64,000 bases of DNA. Origin: Sulfopaludibacter sp963835555. Lineage in GTDB: Bacteria; Acidobacteriota; Terriglobia; Bryobacterales; Bryobacteraceae. The notes under the pieces are model-generated. The model was not told where the DNA came from, ran no database searches, and saw only the letters and a list, made by a program, of their open reading frames with translations. This document shows positions 35,729 through 44,107 of the stretch, one piece after another. Location of the stretch: positions 62,001 through 126,000 of the forward strand of contig CAWIGC010000035.1 in NCBI GenBank assembly GCA_963835555.1, in the 5' to 3' direction. Made by a program: the position numbers and the translations under genes. The stretch's first letter is position 1. Every line of letters starts with the position of its first letter.

Positions 35729-35759
35729 TTGATTATCGCGCGGCGGTTTCCGGTATACT
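35729..35759 (+). promoter_or_regulatory. Candidate sigma-70 promoter for the esterase/SMP-30 gene
   Basis: TATACT at 35754-35759 is a near-consensus -10 box. TTGATT at 35729-35734 could be the -35 box, with a rather long 19-base spacer. The start codon is 25 bases after the -10 box. Confidence 0.4.
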
Positions 35760-35783
35760 TGCCCCGAAAGTCGAAACTTACCC

Positions 35784-37547
35784 ATGAAGATCCTAGCCCT
35801 ATTCCTGGCGTGTGCCGCCGCATTGCCGGCCGCCGCGGATTACACGCTTGGCCCCGATTCGCAGCCGCACCCCGGCATTCCGCAAGGGACTGTTACGAAG
35901 CATACGCTCGCGCCCGGCACATTCTATCCCGGCACGCCCCACAACTATTCGGTCTACGTCCCGGCGCAGTACGATGCCGCCAAGCCCGCGCCCTTCATGG
36001 TTTTCCTGGACGGCAGCGGCGTGTTGGGAAACAGCGTGCGCGTGCCCACCGTGTTCGACAACCTGATCGCCAAGCACGACCTGCCTCCGCTGATCGGCAT
36101 CTTCGTGGACCCCGGAATCCTGCCAGCCTCCAGTCCCCAGGCGCAGAACCGCTACGAGCGCATTTTCGAATACGACAATCTCAGCGACACCTTTTCGCAC
36201 TTTCTGCTGGAAGAGCTGATTCCCGCTGTGGCGGCGAACTACAATCTGTCGCAGAATCCCGACGATCATGCCATTTCGGGCGTGAGCACCGGCGCGGTGG
36301 GCGCGTTCATGGCGGCGTGGAACCGTCCCGATCAGTTCCACCGGGTGCTTAGCTTCATTGGCACGTTTGTAGCGATGAAGGGCGCCGATTCGCTGCCCGC
36401 GCTGATCCGCAAGACCGAGCCCAAGCCGATTCGCGTGTTCCTGCAGGACGGGCGTAACGACCACATCGTGCCCGCCGAACCGTTCGGCACGTTCTACGCG
36501 GGCAGTTGGCCCATCAACAACGAAGTGATGTATGAAGCCTTCGAACTGGCCGGGTATGACGTGAAACTGGCGATCGGCGACGAAGGGCACAACATGAAAC
36601 AGGGCGCCGCCATCATGCCCGACGCGCTGCGATGGCTCTGGCGCGATTATCCCAATCCGGTGACGGTGCGCGAGCCTGCCGCCATGTCGCAGCCCGGCTG
36701 GGATCCGCGCGGCAAGGTCTACTCCACCGTGTGGGCCGCCAAGGGATGGGAGAAGGTGGGCGGCAGCTACACGGGACTTTCGAACGCCGCGTCCGATAAA
36801 GACGGCAACGTGTATTTTGCTGACGCCGGCCGCATTTACAGGTCGGATGGGGACGGCAAGGTGACTGTGTTTAAAGAAGGCGCGGGAGCGGAGGCGCTGG
36901 CGGCCGGTCCCGATGGCCGGTTATATGCCTCGCAGCCGGGGCGCAGACGGATCGTGTCGTACGGAGTGGGCGGCGAGGAAAAACTGGTGGCGCGGAATGT
37001 GGAAGCCGGCTCGCTGACCATTACCGCCGCCTCCGGCCTGTACTTCATCGACCGCGCGGGCAAGTCCATTGGGTATGTTGGCCCGGATGGCAGAGTGCGC
37101 ACAGCGTATAGCGGGGAAGGGATGGCCGTGCCCTCCGGCGTGGCGCTTTCGCCGGACCAGGCGATGCTGATCGTGACCGATGCGCAGGCGCGGTATAGCT
37201 GGAGTTTCCAGATCGCGCCGGACGGATCGCTGGTGCATGGCGAGCCCTTTTTCCGGCTGGAAATGCCGGAGACCGGGTGGATGAGCGGTGTGCACGGTGC
37301 GGCGGAAGACTCCATCGGCCAGGTCTATTTCGCGACTCCGCTGGGAGTCCAGATGTGCGAAGCCAACGGACGAACGGCGCTGGTGCTGAACTCTCCAGAA
37401 ATTGGCGCGGTCACCAGCTTGCTGTTCGGCGGGAAGGATTTGAGATGGCTGTATGTCACGGAGGGTGCGCACCTGTTCCGGCGGCCCGTGAAGGTGACCG
37501 GCACAGCGTCATGGGCGCCGGTGAAGCCGCCCAAGCCTCCATTGTGA
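35784..37547 (+). CDS. Secreted enterochelin-esterase-like hydrolase fused to an SMP-30/gluconolactonase propeller
   Basis: Signal peptide at residues 1-19. The alpha/beta-hydrolase domain (about 45-300) has the nucleophile Ser168 in GVSTG and a late His269 in GDEGHN, matching the Fes/esterase D group. Residues about 320-575 form an SMP-30/LRE-type propeller (NAASDKDGNVYFADAG, then GLYFIDRAGKS, VPSGVALSPDQ). Esterase and gluconolactonase domains in one chain suggest consecutive hydrolysis of a sugar ester or lactone outside the cell. It is divergent from the secreted-protein cluster at 32.4-35.7 kb. Unlike those neighbours it has no frame break. Confidence 0.85.
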   Translation: MKILALFLACAAALPAAADYTLGPDSQPHPGIPQGTVTKHTLAPGTFYPGTPHNYSVYVPAQYDAAKPAPFMVFLDGSGVLGNSVRVPTVFDNLIAKHDLPPLIGIFVDPGILPASSPQAQNRYERIFEYDNLSDTFSHFLLEELIPAVAANYNLSQNPDDHAISGVSTGAVGAFMAAWNRPDQFHRVLSFIGTFVAMKGADSLPALIRKTEPKPIRVFLQDGRNDHIVPAEPFGTFYAGSWPINNEVMYEAFELAGYDVKLAIGDEGHNMKQGAAIMPDALRWLWRDYPNPVTVREPAAMSQPGWDPRGKVYSTVWAAKGWEKVGGSYTGLSNAASDKDGNVYFADAGRIYRSDGDGKVTVFKEGAGAEALAAGPDGRLYASQPGRRRIVSYGVGGEEKLVARNVEAGSLTITAASGLYFIDRAGKSIGYVGPDGRVRTAYSGEGMAVPSGVALSPDQAMLIVTDAQARYSWSFQIAPDGSLVHGEPFFRLEMPETGWMSGVHGAAEDSIGQVYFATPLGVQMCEANGRTALVLNSPEIGAVTSLLFGGKDLRWLYVTEGAHLFRRPVKVTGTASWAPVKPPKPPL

Positions 37548-37602
37548 AAAACCATCCCGGATATTTTTGGCACCCAGATAGGGGACTGAATAATATCAAG
37601 GC

Positions 37603-37722
37603 ATGACTCCCGATCCCGAATGGAAAAAGGGAAGTGCCGAACTTCCGGTTCTGTCGCTGCTGGAAGACCAGCCTCGCCACTACAGCCTGATGTACCCGCT
37701 GCGCGCCGGATTGGAAAAGCAT
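37603..37722 (+). pseudogene. PadR-family regulator, remnant
   Basis: The sequence starts as a normal PadR protein (MTPDPEWKKGSAELPVLSLLEDQPRH). It then jumps to a degraded YSLMYPLRAGLEK that corresponds to the SLYPLLYRLEK wing about 25 residues later in intact members. Everything after is missing and the frame runs into permease sequence. The first recognition helix is lost, so it cannot bind DNA. Confidence 0.6.
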
Positions 37723-38065
37723 CGACCCATGCCGAAGAACGAAGTGCCGCGCGCCGGCCAGGCATCGCCCGCCAATCTGATCGAAGGTATCTGCGAGGAC
37801 CTTCGCTATGCTGCCCGAAGTATGCGGAAGAGTCCGATTTTCGTGGTGTATGTGGTCCTGACCCTTGGGGTTGGGAATCGGCGCCAATACCACCGTCTTT
37901 ACGCTAATCAACACCCTGATATTGAATCCCCTGCCGGTGCGCCTTTCCGAGGAACTGGCCTCTGTCGCGGCCATCATACGCAAAGCACCGCGAAAATCGC
38001 AAACTCTCTTCCCCATCTCATACGCGGACTTGAACCGAAAAACGGCGGTCGCCCTCATGGCTTGA
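37723..38065 (+). pseudogene. Orphan MacB/FtsX-type permease (ADOP), N-terminal remnant truncated at the IS junction
   Basis: The N-terminal part of an orphan permease is readable: ICEDLRYAARSMRKSPIF, then after one skipped base near 37864 GIGANTTVFTLINTLILNP and LPVRLSEELASVAA, ending ISYADLNRKTAVALMA. Intact members continue for another 650-700 residues. The homology ends at about 38060, exactly where the transposon sequence begins, and does not resume after it. Confidence 0.7.
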
Positions 38066-39700
38066 ACAGAGAAATGGTTATGATTGTTCAACATGAGCAA
38101 GGAAGAGCAGGGCATTCAGGCTCACCCGGAGGGTGAGGTCAAAAGTGCAGGAAACCAGGCGGCGGAAACGGTTACCAGCCTGGACACGTTCGCGGGCAAG
38201 GTTTATGTGAAGTGGTCGCCGGAAGCCACGGTGAGCAGCCTGGGGCTGATGCCATTCTTCATCGAGTTTCTGAAGACCAGCGGCCTGTTCGACAAGTGGG
38301 TAGAGGATTGTCCGCTGCACTACACCAGTGCGAATGCGCCGGAGAAGCGGGATGTGCTGGGAACTCTGCTGCTGTCGGTGCTCGCCGGTCATTGGCGGTA
38401 CGCCCACATCAATGCGATCCGGGGAGACGGCGTCAATCCGGAATTACTGGGAATGACCAAGGTCGCGAGCGAGGACTCGGTGCGGCGGGCGATGAAGGCC
38501 CTGGACGAAGACGCCAGCGCCCGGTGGATGAAAGAGCATTTGAAGGCCAGCTACGAGCCGCTGCTGCAGGAGCCCTGGATATTAGATGTGGACACCACCG
38601 TGAAGCCGTTATACGGACATCAGCAAGACGCCAAGGTGGGATACAACCCGACCAAGCCAGGACGTCCGTCGCATGCCTATCACAGTTACTTCGCGGCGAA
38701 CATTCGGATGGTGTTGGATATGGAGGTGCAGGCAGGGAATCAGACGGCTCCGTTGTATGCGCAACCAGAACTGTGGGCATTTCTGGACGGGTTGAAGGTG
38801 CAGGACCGGCCGGTGTTTTTGCGCGGGGATAGCCATTGGGGATCGGAGAAAGCCATGGTGGGAGCCGAGGAGCGAGATCTTGAATACCTGTTCAAACTCA
38901 AGCAGAGCGCCAACGTGAAGAAGCTGATCGGACAGATCTTCGGGAAAGAGGAATGGGAGGAGGCGGGGCAACAATGGCAGGGGAGAGAGGACGTATTGCG
39001 GTTGAGTGGCTGGAGCAAAGAGCGGCGTGTGGTGGTGCTGCGGCGGCCCTTGAAGACTAAGCCGGCACCGGAAGTAGAAACTGCCGGCAAGAAGAAGCGC
39101 GGGCGAAAAGCCGCCAAACAGTTGACTTTGGACTTACCGGAGTTGACTCACCAGGGAGTGCAATATGAGTACGCCGTGCTAGTGACATCGCTGCCGGATG
39201 AGGTGCGAGCCGTTGCACAACACTACCGGGACCGGGGCGACGCGGAGAATAACTTTGACGAGTTGAAAAACCAGTGGGGGTGGGCAGGGTTCACGACACA
39301 GGATCGGAAGCGCTGCCAGATTATGGGGCGAATCATCGCCTTGGTCTACAACTGGTGGACCATCTTCATGCGTCTGGGAATTCCGGACAAACACGCCGAG
39401 GCCATCACTTCTCGGCCATTGGCCTTGCACGGCATCGCCCGACAAACTCGCCACGGCAATCAGACCACGGTGGAGATCACGAGCACGCACGCGAAGGCCT
39501 CGCAGATCGCGGAAATTCTGACCAAGGTGAGCGGGTTTCTAAAGCGAATTAAAACGAGTGCGGAGCAGTTGACGCAAGATGATCGGTGGAAGCTGATTCT
39601 CAGCGCCGCGTTCCGTCACTTTCTCGGTGGCAAGATCATCGGACACGCTGGTCGGCTTGCCGATGCCCCAATCTAACTGCTCTTTTTAGGTTGAAGGATC
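38062..39700 (+). mobile_element. IS1380-like insertion sequence, approximate limits
   Basis: The limits are set by the end of permease homology on the left and the end of the transposase plus a short tail on the right. I could not identify convincing terminal inverted repeats; CTTGAAC near the left end and CTTCAAC on the complement near the right end are the best partial match. No clear target-site duplication is visible. Confidence 0.5.
38093..39676 (+). CDS. IS1380/IS4-group DDE transposase
   Basis: A 527-residue transposase with an RNase H-like DDE core. The first Asp is in DVDTTVKPLYG (165-167), the second in RGDSHWG (246) and the Glu in DAENNFDELK (385-390). The KVGYNPTKPGRPSH segment is characteristic of the IS1380 type. 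A Lys/Arg-rich insert lies at about 333-345. The frame is complete, so the element may be active or recently active. ATG 38093 is preferred over an upstream TTG at 38084. Confidence 0.9.
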   Translation: MSKEEQGIQAHPEGEVKSAGNQAAETVTSLDTFAGKVYVKWSPEATVSSLGLMPFFIEFLKTSGLFDKWVEDCPLHYTSANAPEKRDVLGTLLLSVLAGHWRYAHINAIRGDGVNPELLGMTKVASEDSVRRAMKALDEDASARWMKEHLKASYEPLLQEPWILDVDTTVKPLYGHQQDAKVGYNPTKPGRPSHAYHSYFAANIRMVLDMEVQAGNQTAPLYAQPELWAFLDGLKVQDRPVFLRGDSHWGSEKAMVGAEERDLEYLFKLKQSANVKKLIGQIFGKEEWEEAGQQWQGREDVLRLSGWSKERRVVVLRRPLKTKPAPEVETAGKKKRGRKAAKQLTLDLPELTHQGVQYEYAVLVTSLPDEVRAVAQHYRDRGDAENNFDELKNQWGWAGFTTQDRKRCQIMGRIIALVYNWWTIFMRLGIPDKHAEAITSRPLALHGIARQTRHGNQTTVEITSTHAKASQIAEILTKVSGFLKRIKTSAEQLTQDDRWKLILSAAFRHFLGGKIIGHAGRLADAPI

Positions 39701-39742
39701 AGTGGCCTTCGTGCGTCCGATTGTGAGGCGTTCTTTGCCACC

Positions 39743-39910
39743 ATGTGGACCACTCACCTGGAGCCGCGCGATTTCTTCGGCATTGCCTTCTGGTTGGGTT
39801 TCGTCATTCATTCGATCGGGGCGGAAGCCTGGATCGACTGCACGCGGCCGTTCAGGCCTGGCGCGACCGGCGCGCGCGCCGCCAAAGCCATACCATCCCC
39901 AGAGCGGTAA
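39743..39910 (+). other. Residual open segment with one hydrophobic helix, possibly the 3' end of a disrupted membrane gene
   Basis: Right of the transposon the frame reads MWTTHLEPRDFFGIAFWLGF and a further hydrophobic turn before a stop at 39910. It is open upstream only to about 39688 and has no ribosome binding site. It looks like the C-terminal helix of a membrane protein whose 5' part was lost. The 3' half overlaps the PEP-CTERM gene on the other strand, which suggests it is not a functional gene. Confidence 0.3.
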
Positions 39911-40511
39911 ATGAGAGCGTCGCCGGTTCCGGCACGGCGAATCGTGTCCCTGTCAGTTGAATGTCGTAGCCCTTGCCGGCATCGTCCGCGCTGGGAGTTC
40001 CGCCGTAATTCTTGAACTTGCCGGAACCAGCGAAGACTCCGGTTGTGCCCGCGATCGCTCCGAAGATGCTGTTTCCTTGCTTATCGTAGGGCAAATGTCC
40101 GGATGGTGCAATCAAAAGGAAGTATAGTCCCGGAGTCAACCCGCTGAGCGTTCCCGCCGGCAACGCGGCCTGCATGTCAATGCCGGAGATATTGTCATTT
40201 CCAAAGAGACCTTTGCCGGTGGAATCGAACAGGTAAAGAGCCGGATCGACGATGGGCTTGTTGGTGTTCCCCTTGCTTGTCGCGGAAAAGGTGTTCGGAT
40301 TGCCTATGTAAATCTCATACATATCCGAGCCCGTTGTTGTATTAGTCAAAAGACCAATAATATCGGTCAGGACTCCCGAACCGCTGGTAACTTCAGCGTT
40401 GCCAGGATTGCCGCCGGCGTTCTGTTCGGTCCAGATTGTGCTCGCATTCGCCAACATCGACAATATCGATATCAGACCGCAATGCAGGAGAACGCGCGTT
40501 GCTGTTCGCAT
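39852..40511 (-). CDS. PEP-CTERM sorting-domain protein
   Basis: A signal peptide (MRTATRVLLHCGLISILSML, cleaved near ANAS) and a Gly/Thr/Asn-rich mature part lead to a C-terminal VPEPATLSFTALGMVWLWRR. That is the Pro-Glu-Pro motif, a hydrophobic helix and an Arg cluster, as recognised by exosortase. Such proteins are processed during export and often linked to extracellular polysaccharide. No exosortase gene is in the window. ATG 40511 is supported by a strong GGAGGT ribosome binding site. Confidence 0.9.
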   Translation of the reverse strand: MRTATRVLLHCGLISILSMLANASTIWTEQNAGGNPGNAEVTSGSGVLTDIIGLLTNTTTGSDMYEIYIGNPNTFSATSKGNTNKPIVDPALYLFDSTGKGLFGNDNISGIDMQAALPAGTLSGLTPGLYFLLIAPSGHLPYDKQGNSIFGAIAGTTGVFAGSGKFKNYGGTPSADDAGKGYDIQLTGTRFAVPEPATLSFTALGMVWLWRRARRSRQA

Positions 40512-40598
40512 GAATACCTCCACAACCGCGTGTGACAGAATAGCACATGAAATGAAGTTAAAGACCCTATTATCCGATGTTATCAACGCATTGAGATC

Positions 40599-40616
40599 TT
40601 ACGGTACTTACGGTAC
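40599..40616. repeat. Short tandem repeat, two units of TTACGGTAC
   Basis: Two exact 9-base copies (TTACGGTAC), followed by a partial third (GGT), lie between the PEP-CTERM start and the end of the spermidine synthase fusion. They could be part of the promoter region of the PEP-CTERM gene; no function is visible. Confidence 0.4.
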
Positions 40617-40650
40617 GGTGCTGGTCTCGGCCGCAGGAGCGCTCCGGGGC

Positions 40651-43074
40651 TTACCGGTTGGCCGTCGGGGTCAGTGCCGCCATGAGGCGCTGCATCTTCT
40701 CTTCCGACCCGGTGAACAGGTTTGCCGGAAACTGCCGGTACTTGAGCATCTCGCTGTAAATGTAGCCTTCCTGGCTGATATTCAGCGCCAGTCCCGCCAG
40801 GTACTGCAGACGCAGGTTGCCGTCGCGATTGATTTCGGCATCGCGCAGCCACGGTTTCAGATCCTGATCCTGGCCCGCGTAAGTGGCCAGCAGATCGTAC
40901 ATCGAATTGAATCCCACGTCGCGCAGGGATTGCGCTACGCGCGTATAGGGCGGACTCTGCAGGCGCTGCTCCAGGCTGTCCAGATTGATCTTAGCCGGCT
41001 CGTTCCGTCCCATCAGAAATACGTCATAGCCGCCGCCGTTCAGCTCGTTGGCCCACACGCTGCCGTTGGGGAAAACGGCGAAGAACGTCGCCAATTCGCT
41101 TTTCACGGTTTCCATATCGCTTTCGTACAAGGGCACCCACTGAGTCACCACGCCGCCTGGATTCAGGTGCTCCTTCACCAGTTCGAAATACTCCTTGGAG
41201 TATAAAGTCGCGCTGCCTTTGACCCACGGATGAATCGGATCGCTGGTGATGATGTCGAACTTTTCACGGGTGGTCAGGACGAAATGGCGCGCATCGTCAT
41301 AGTAAATCTGCGTGCGCGGGTCGTTCATCACGTTGTAATTCTCTTTGGCGAAGTACTTGGTCGCGGTGGGCGGAATCAGCGGCTCCATCTCGCAGATCAC
41401 GATGCGGGACATAGTGGGATGGGTCACGAACGAGCCTGCCGTTACGCCCGCTCCGAATCCCACGATGAGTACGGATTTGGGATCCGGATGGACCAGCGCC
41501 GGCAGGTGGCCCAGCATGCGCTGCAGCCGCATATCGTAGGGTTCCGTGGAGGCTTCCACCTTGCCGCTCACGTGAAACTGGAAGGCGCCATCGCTCCACT
41601 GCGAAATGGCGATGGAGGAGTTAATGCCTTCTCCGGTGTAGAGAATTTTGGAACTGGACTGCGAGGTCATGATGCGCCGGCCATAGGCGATCAGCAGAGG
41701 GGGCACCGGCGTCACGCCGCCGATCAGGTAGACTACGGCCACCATGGAAGCCAGCAGTGCCACCCAGGCCGCCCGGGCGCGCGAACTCCAAAGGTGCGGA
41801 ACCAACACCACCAGGGCGCTCAGGGCCGCCATGGCAATCAGCACGCGTTCGCAGTTGGCCGTGCCGATCCAGGGCACCAGGATCATGCTGAAGGTCAGGG
41901 CCCCCAGAATCGCGCCGCCGGTATTGGCGGCGTAAATTCCCCCCACCAGTTTTCCCGGCTCGTCGCCGCGCGACGCGGCCGCCAGAGCCAGCGGAAAACT
42001 GGCGCCCCAGAGCAGAGTGGCCGGCAGGATAGCCCATAGGGAGCGAACCATATCCACCTGGAACGTGAACCAGGGGTTCTGATTCAGCAGCGGATTCACC
42101 GGCCACCAGGGTATAGACTGCGAAATCATGTACGCCGTCCATGCCACGCCGCCGGCCAGCAGTAACTGGCAGACCCCGATGGCCGTCCGCGGCTTCATGG
42201 TCCGGGCAAGCGCCGAGCCCACCGCGCTGCCTACCCCGATGCCGACCAGGAACACGGCCAGAATGATCGAGAAGGTGTACACCGTAGCGCCCAGCAGCAA
42301 CCCCATCAGCCGCGTCCAGATCACCTCCGCGCCCAGGGCGGTGGCCCCGGAAAGGCCGATCGCAATATACACCGGCCAGAAGCGCGGGCCGCCGGTGGCG
42401 ATGGCCTTTTCTTCGGTGGAGTGCTCAGGCACGCGCTTGGCCAATTGATAGCTGGCGAAGGCCACCACCAGATTGATGAACACGGCCACGAAGGTGGCGG
42501 TTGCCAGATCGAATACGCGCAGCAGGTAAAAACCGGCCAGCAGGCATCCGAAAACGGCGCCGGCGGTGTTGCCGCCGTACAGCAGTCCCAGCCAGGAAAC
42601 GCCGCGCGGCGTGGCTTCGATCCAGCGCGCAATGGCCGGCAGGGAAGCGCCCATCAGGAACGTGGGCGGCATCAGGCAGACCGCGCAGATGACGGCGCGG
42701 AACAGAATCGACGGCATCCCATGCCCCACCGCGGAGGTGTAGATGCCATCCACCAGAGGCATTCCGAACAGCACCAATACGCCACAGATGGCGATTCCGG
42801 TTTCGATGGCGGCATACACCACCAGAGGATGCCGGGTCCGCGCGGCCGCAATGCGCGGCAGCATCAGGCTGCCTACGCAGAGTCCGCCCATAAAGGTGGC
42901 CAGCAAGACGCCGAGCGAAATCGCGGTGGAGCCGATCACCAGTTGGAGCAACTGGTACCAGACGATCTCGTAGATCAGCGCGGAACAGCCGCTGCCGGCG
43001 AACAAAACCAGCATAATAGGCAGAAAACGGGCTGCCTCAAGCGGGGGCGCTTGTTTTGGTGCAATCTTTGCCAT
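40651..43074 (-). CDS. Membrane-spanning MFS-like / spermidine synthase fusion protein
   Basis: The N-terminal ~480 residues carry about 12 hydrophobic helices (LIYEIVWYQLLQLVIG at the start is characteristic). The C-terminal part is a spermidine-synthase-like aminopropyltransferase fold: SVLIVGFGAGVTAG, MSRIVICEME, YYDDARHFV and DIITSDPIHPW. Fusions of this kind are widespread in Acidobacteria, Deltaproteobacteria and Planctomycetes. Their real substrate is not known and polyamine synthesis is unproven. The end of the protein has an extra helical region. No neighbours suggest a pathway. Confidence 0.88.
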   Translation of the reverse strand: MAKIAPKQAPPLEAARFLPIMLVLFAGSGCSALIYEIVWYQLLQLVIGSTAISLGVLLATFMGGLCVGSLMLPRIAAARTRHPLVVYAAIETGIAICGVLVLFGMPLVDGIYTSAVGHGMPSILFRAVICAVCLMPPTFLMGASLPAIARWIEATPRGVSWLGLLYGGNTAGAVFGCLLAGFYLLRVFDLATATFVAVFINLVVAFASYQLAKRVPEHSTEEKAIATGGPRFWPVYIAIGLSGATALGAEVIWTRLMGLLLGATVYTFSIILAVFLVGIGVGSAVGSALARTMKPRTAIGVCQLLLAGGVAWTAYMISQSIPWWPVNPLLNQNPWFTFQVDMVRSLWAILPATLLWGASFPLALAAASRGDEPGKLVGGIYAANTGGAILGALTFSMILVPWIGTANCERVLIAMAALSALVVLVPHLWSSRARAAWVALLASMVAVVYLIGGVTPVPPLLIAYGRRIMTSQSSSKILYTGEGINSSIAISQWSDGAFQFHVSGKVEASTEPYDMRLQRMLGHLPALVHPDPKSVLIVGFGAGVTAGSFVTHPTMSRIVICEMEPLIPPTATKYFAKENYNVMNDPRTQIYYDDARHFVLTTREKFDIITSDPIHPWVKGSATLYSKEYFELVKEHLNPGGVVTQWVPLYESDMETVKSELATFFAVFPNGSVWANELNGGGYDVFLMGRNEPAKINLDSLEQRLQSPPYTRVAQSLRDVGFNSMYDLLATYAGQDQDLKPWLRDAEINRDGNLRLQYLAGLALNISQEGYIYSEMLKYRQFPANLFTGSEEKMQRLMAALTPTANR

Positions 43075-43198
43075 GGGAAGACCGATTCACAATTGTGGCA
43101 CAAGTGGGACAGGCCATGGCTCAGGCGGCAGGCGGTCTCATCGGCAGGCAATGAAAATATTTCCGCGGCGATTTCGTCTATCCGGGTGAGAGGACGAA

Positions 43199-43765
43199 GT
43201 GCCGGCCATGACCCAGGATCGTGCGGAGCAGGACCAGCGCCTCTCGTCGGTCTTCGAGAAGGAGAGGCGCCGTCTGCTGGCCTTCATCCGCAGACGCGTT
43301 CCGGAGGAAATCGACGCCGAAGACCTTTTGCAGGATGTGTTTTACGAGCTTGTGGAGGCCTATCGAACGATGAAGCCCATCGCGCATGCCGGGGCGTGGA
43401 TGATGCAGGTGGCCAAAAACCGGATCACGGATGTGTTTCGCCGCGGAAAAAGGGAAGTGGTGGAAGACGGAGGCGAGCGGATACTCGAAGATCTGCTGCC
43501 CTCCCCCGATACCGGTCCGGATGCCCTCTACGCGCGCAGTGTCCTGCTGGACGAGATCGAAGCCGCCCTGGACGAGTTGCCCGCGAGCCAGCGCGAGGTC
43601 TTTCTGGCGCACGAGATCGATGGGCGCAGTTTCGCCGAGATTTCGGCCGGAACCGGAGTCAGCGTCAACACCTTGCTTTCGCGCAAGCACTACGCCGTGA
43701 AGCGTCTCAGAAACCGTCTTCAGCGGATCTACGACGAAGCGGGTTATGAAAGGAAAAGGCAATGA
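43199..43765 (+). CDS. ECF-type RNA polymerase sigma factor
   Basis: The 188-residue protein has sigma region 2 (EIDAEDLLQDVFYELVEAY, then AWMMQVAKNRITDVFRRGK) and region 4 (LPASQREVFLAHEIDGRSF, then VSVNTLLSRKHYAVKRLR). It lacks regions 1 and 3, as in ECF factors. GTG 43199 follows an AGAGGA ribosome binding site; ATG 43208 is an alternative. It overlaps the next gene, a small membrane protein, by four bases. That is the usual arrangement of an ECF factor with its anti-sigma factor, although the partner here has no zinc or cupin anti-sigma motif. Confidence 0.93.
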   Translation: MPAMTQDRAEQDQRLSSVFEKERRRLLAFIRRRVPEEIDAEDLLQDVFYELVEAYRTMKPIAHAGAWMMQVAKNRITDVFRRGKREVVEDGGERILEDLLPSPDTGPDALYARSVLLDEIEAALDELPASQREVFLAHEIDGRSFAEISAGTGVSVNTLLSRKHYAVKRLRNRLQRIYDEAGYERKRQ

Positions 43766-44088
43766 GAAAACTGAGGTTTGTGGGAGTGCGCATTGTTCTG
43801 TTCGGGATCCTGGGCGCGGGACTATTGGGGCTGGCCATCGCCGGCCTCTGGAATGCGCTGATGCCGGCGATCCTGGGTCTTCCGGCAATCGGTTTCTGGC
43901 AGGCGCTGGGATTGTTTTTGCTGAGCCGGCTGCTTTTCGGCAGGTTCGGCGGATGGGGGCACAGGATGCGGCGGGCCCGTTTTGTCCGAGGCTGGAAGGG
44001 TCTGACGCCGGAGGAGCGCCAGCGCTTCCGCCGGGCGATGGATCTATGCCAGCCGGGAAATGCGGGAGAATCCTCGCCGGAGACCTAA
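43762..44088 (+). CDS. Small two-helix membrane protein coupled to the ECF sigma factor
   Basis: A 108-residue protein with two hydrophobic helices (about 9-28 and 36-58), followed by a Gly-rich FGRFGGWGHRMRR and a basic/acidic helix (KGLTPEERQRFRRAMD). Proteins of this architecture often follow ECF sigma genes in Bacteroidetes and Acidobacteria. The TPEERQRFR helix lies on the cytoplasmic side by the positive-inside rule and could be the part that contacts the sigma factor. This is an inference; no known anti-sigma domain is present. It shares ATGA with the sigma gene. Confidence 0.8.
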   Translation: MRKLRFVGVRIVLFGILGAGLLGLAIAGLWNALMPAILGLPAIGFWQALGLFLLSRLLFGRFGGWGHRMRRARFVRGWKGLTPEERQRFRRAMDLCQPGNAGESSPET

Positions 44089-44107
44089 TCCTGCGTAGAA
44101 TGGTGAG

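Noticed and set aside
38041..39740. Terminal inverted repeats of the transposon
   Set aside because: Only a weak CTTGAAC/CTTCAAC match was found, and no target duplication. Too little to report as ends.
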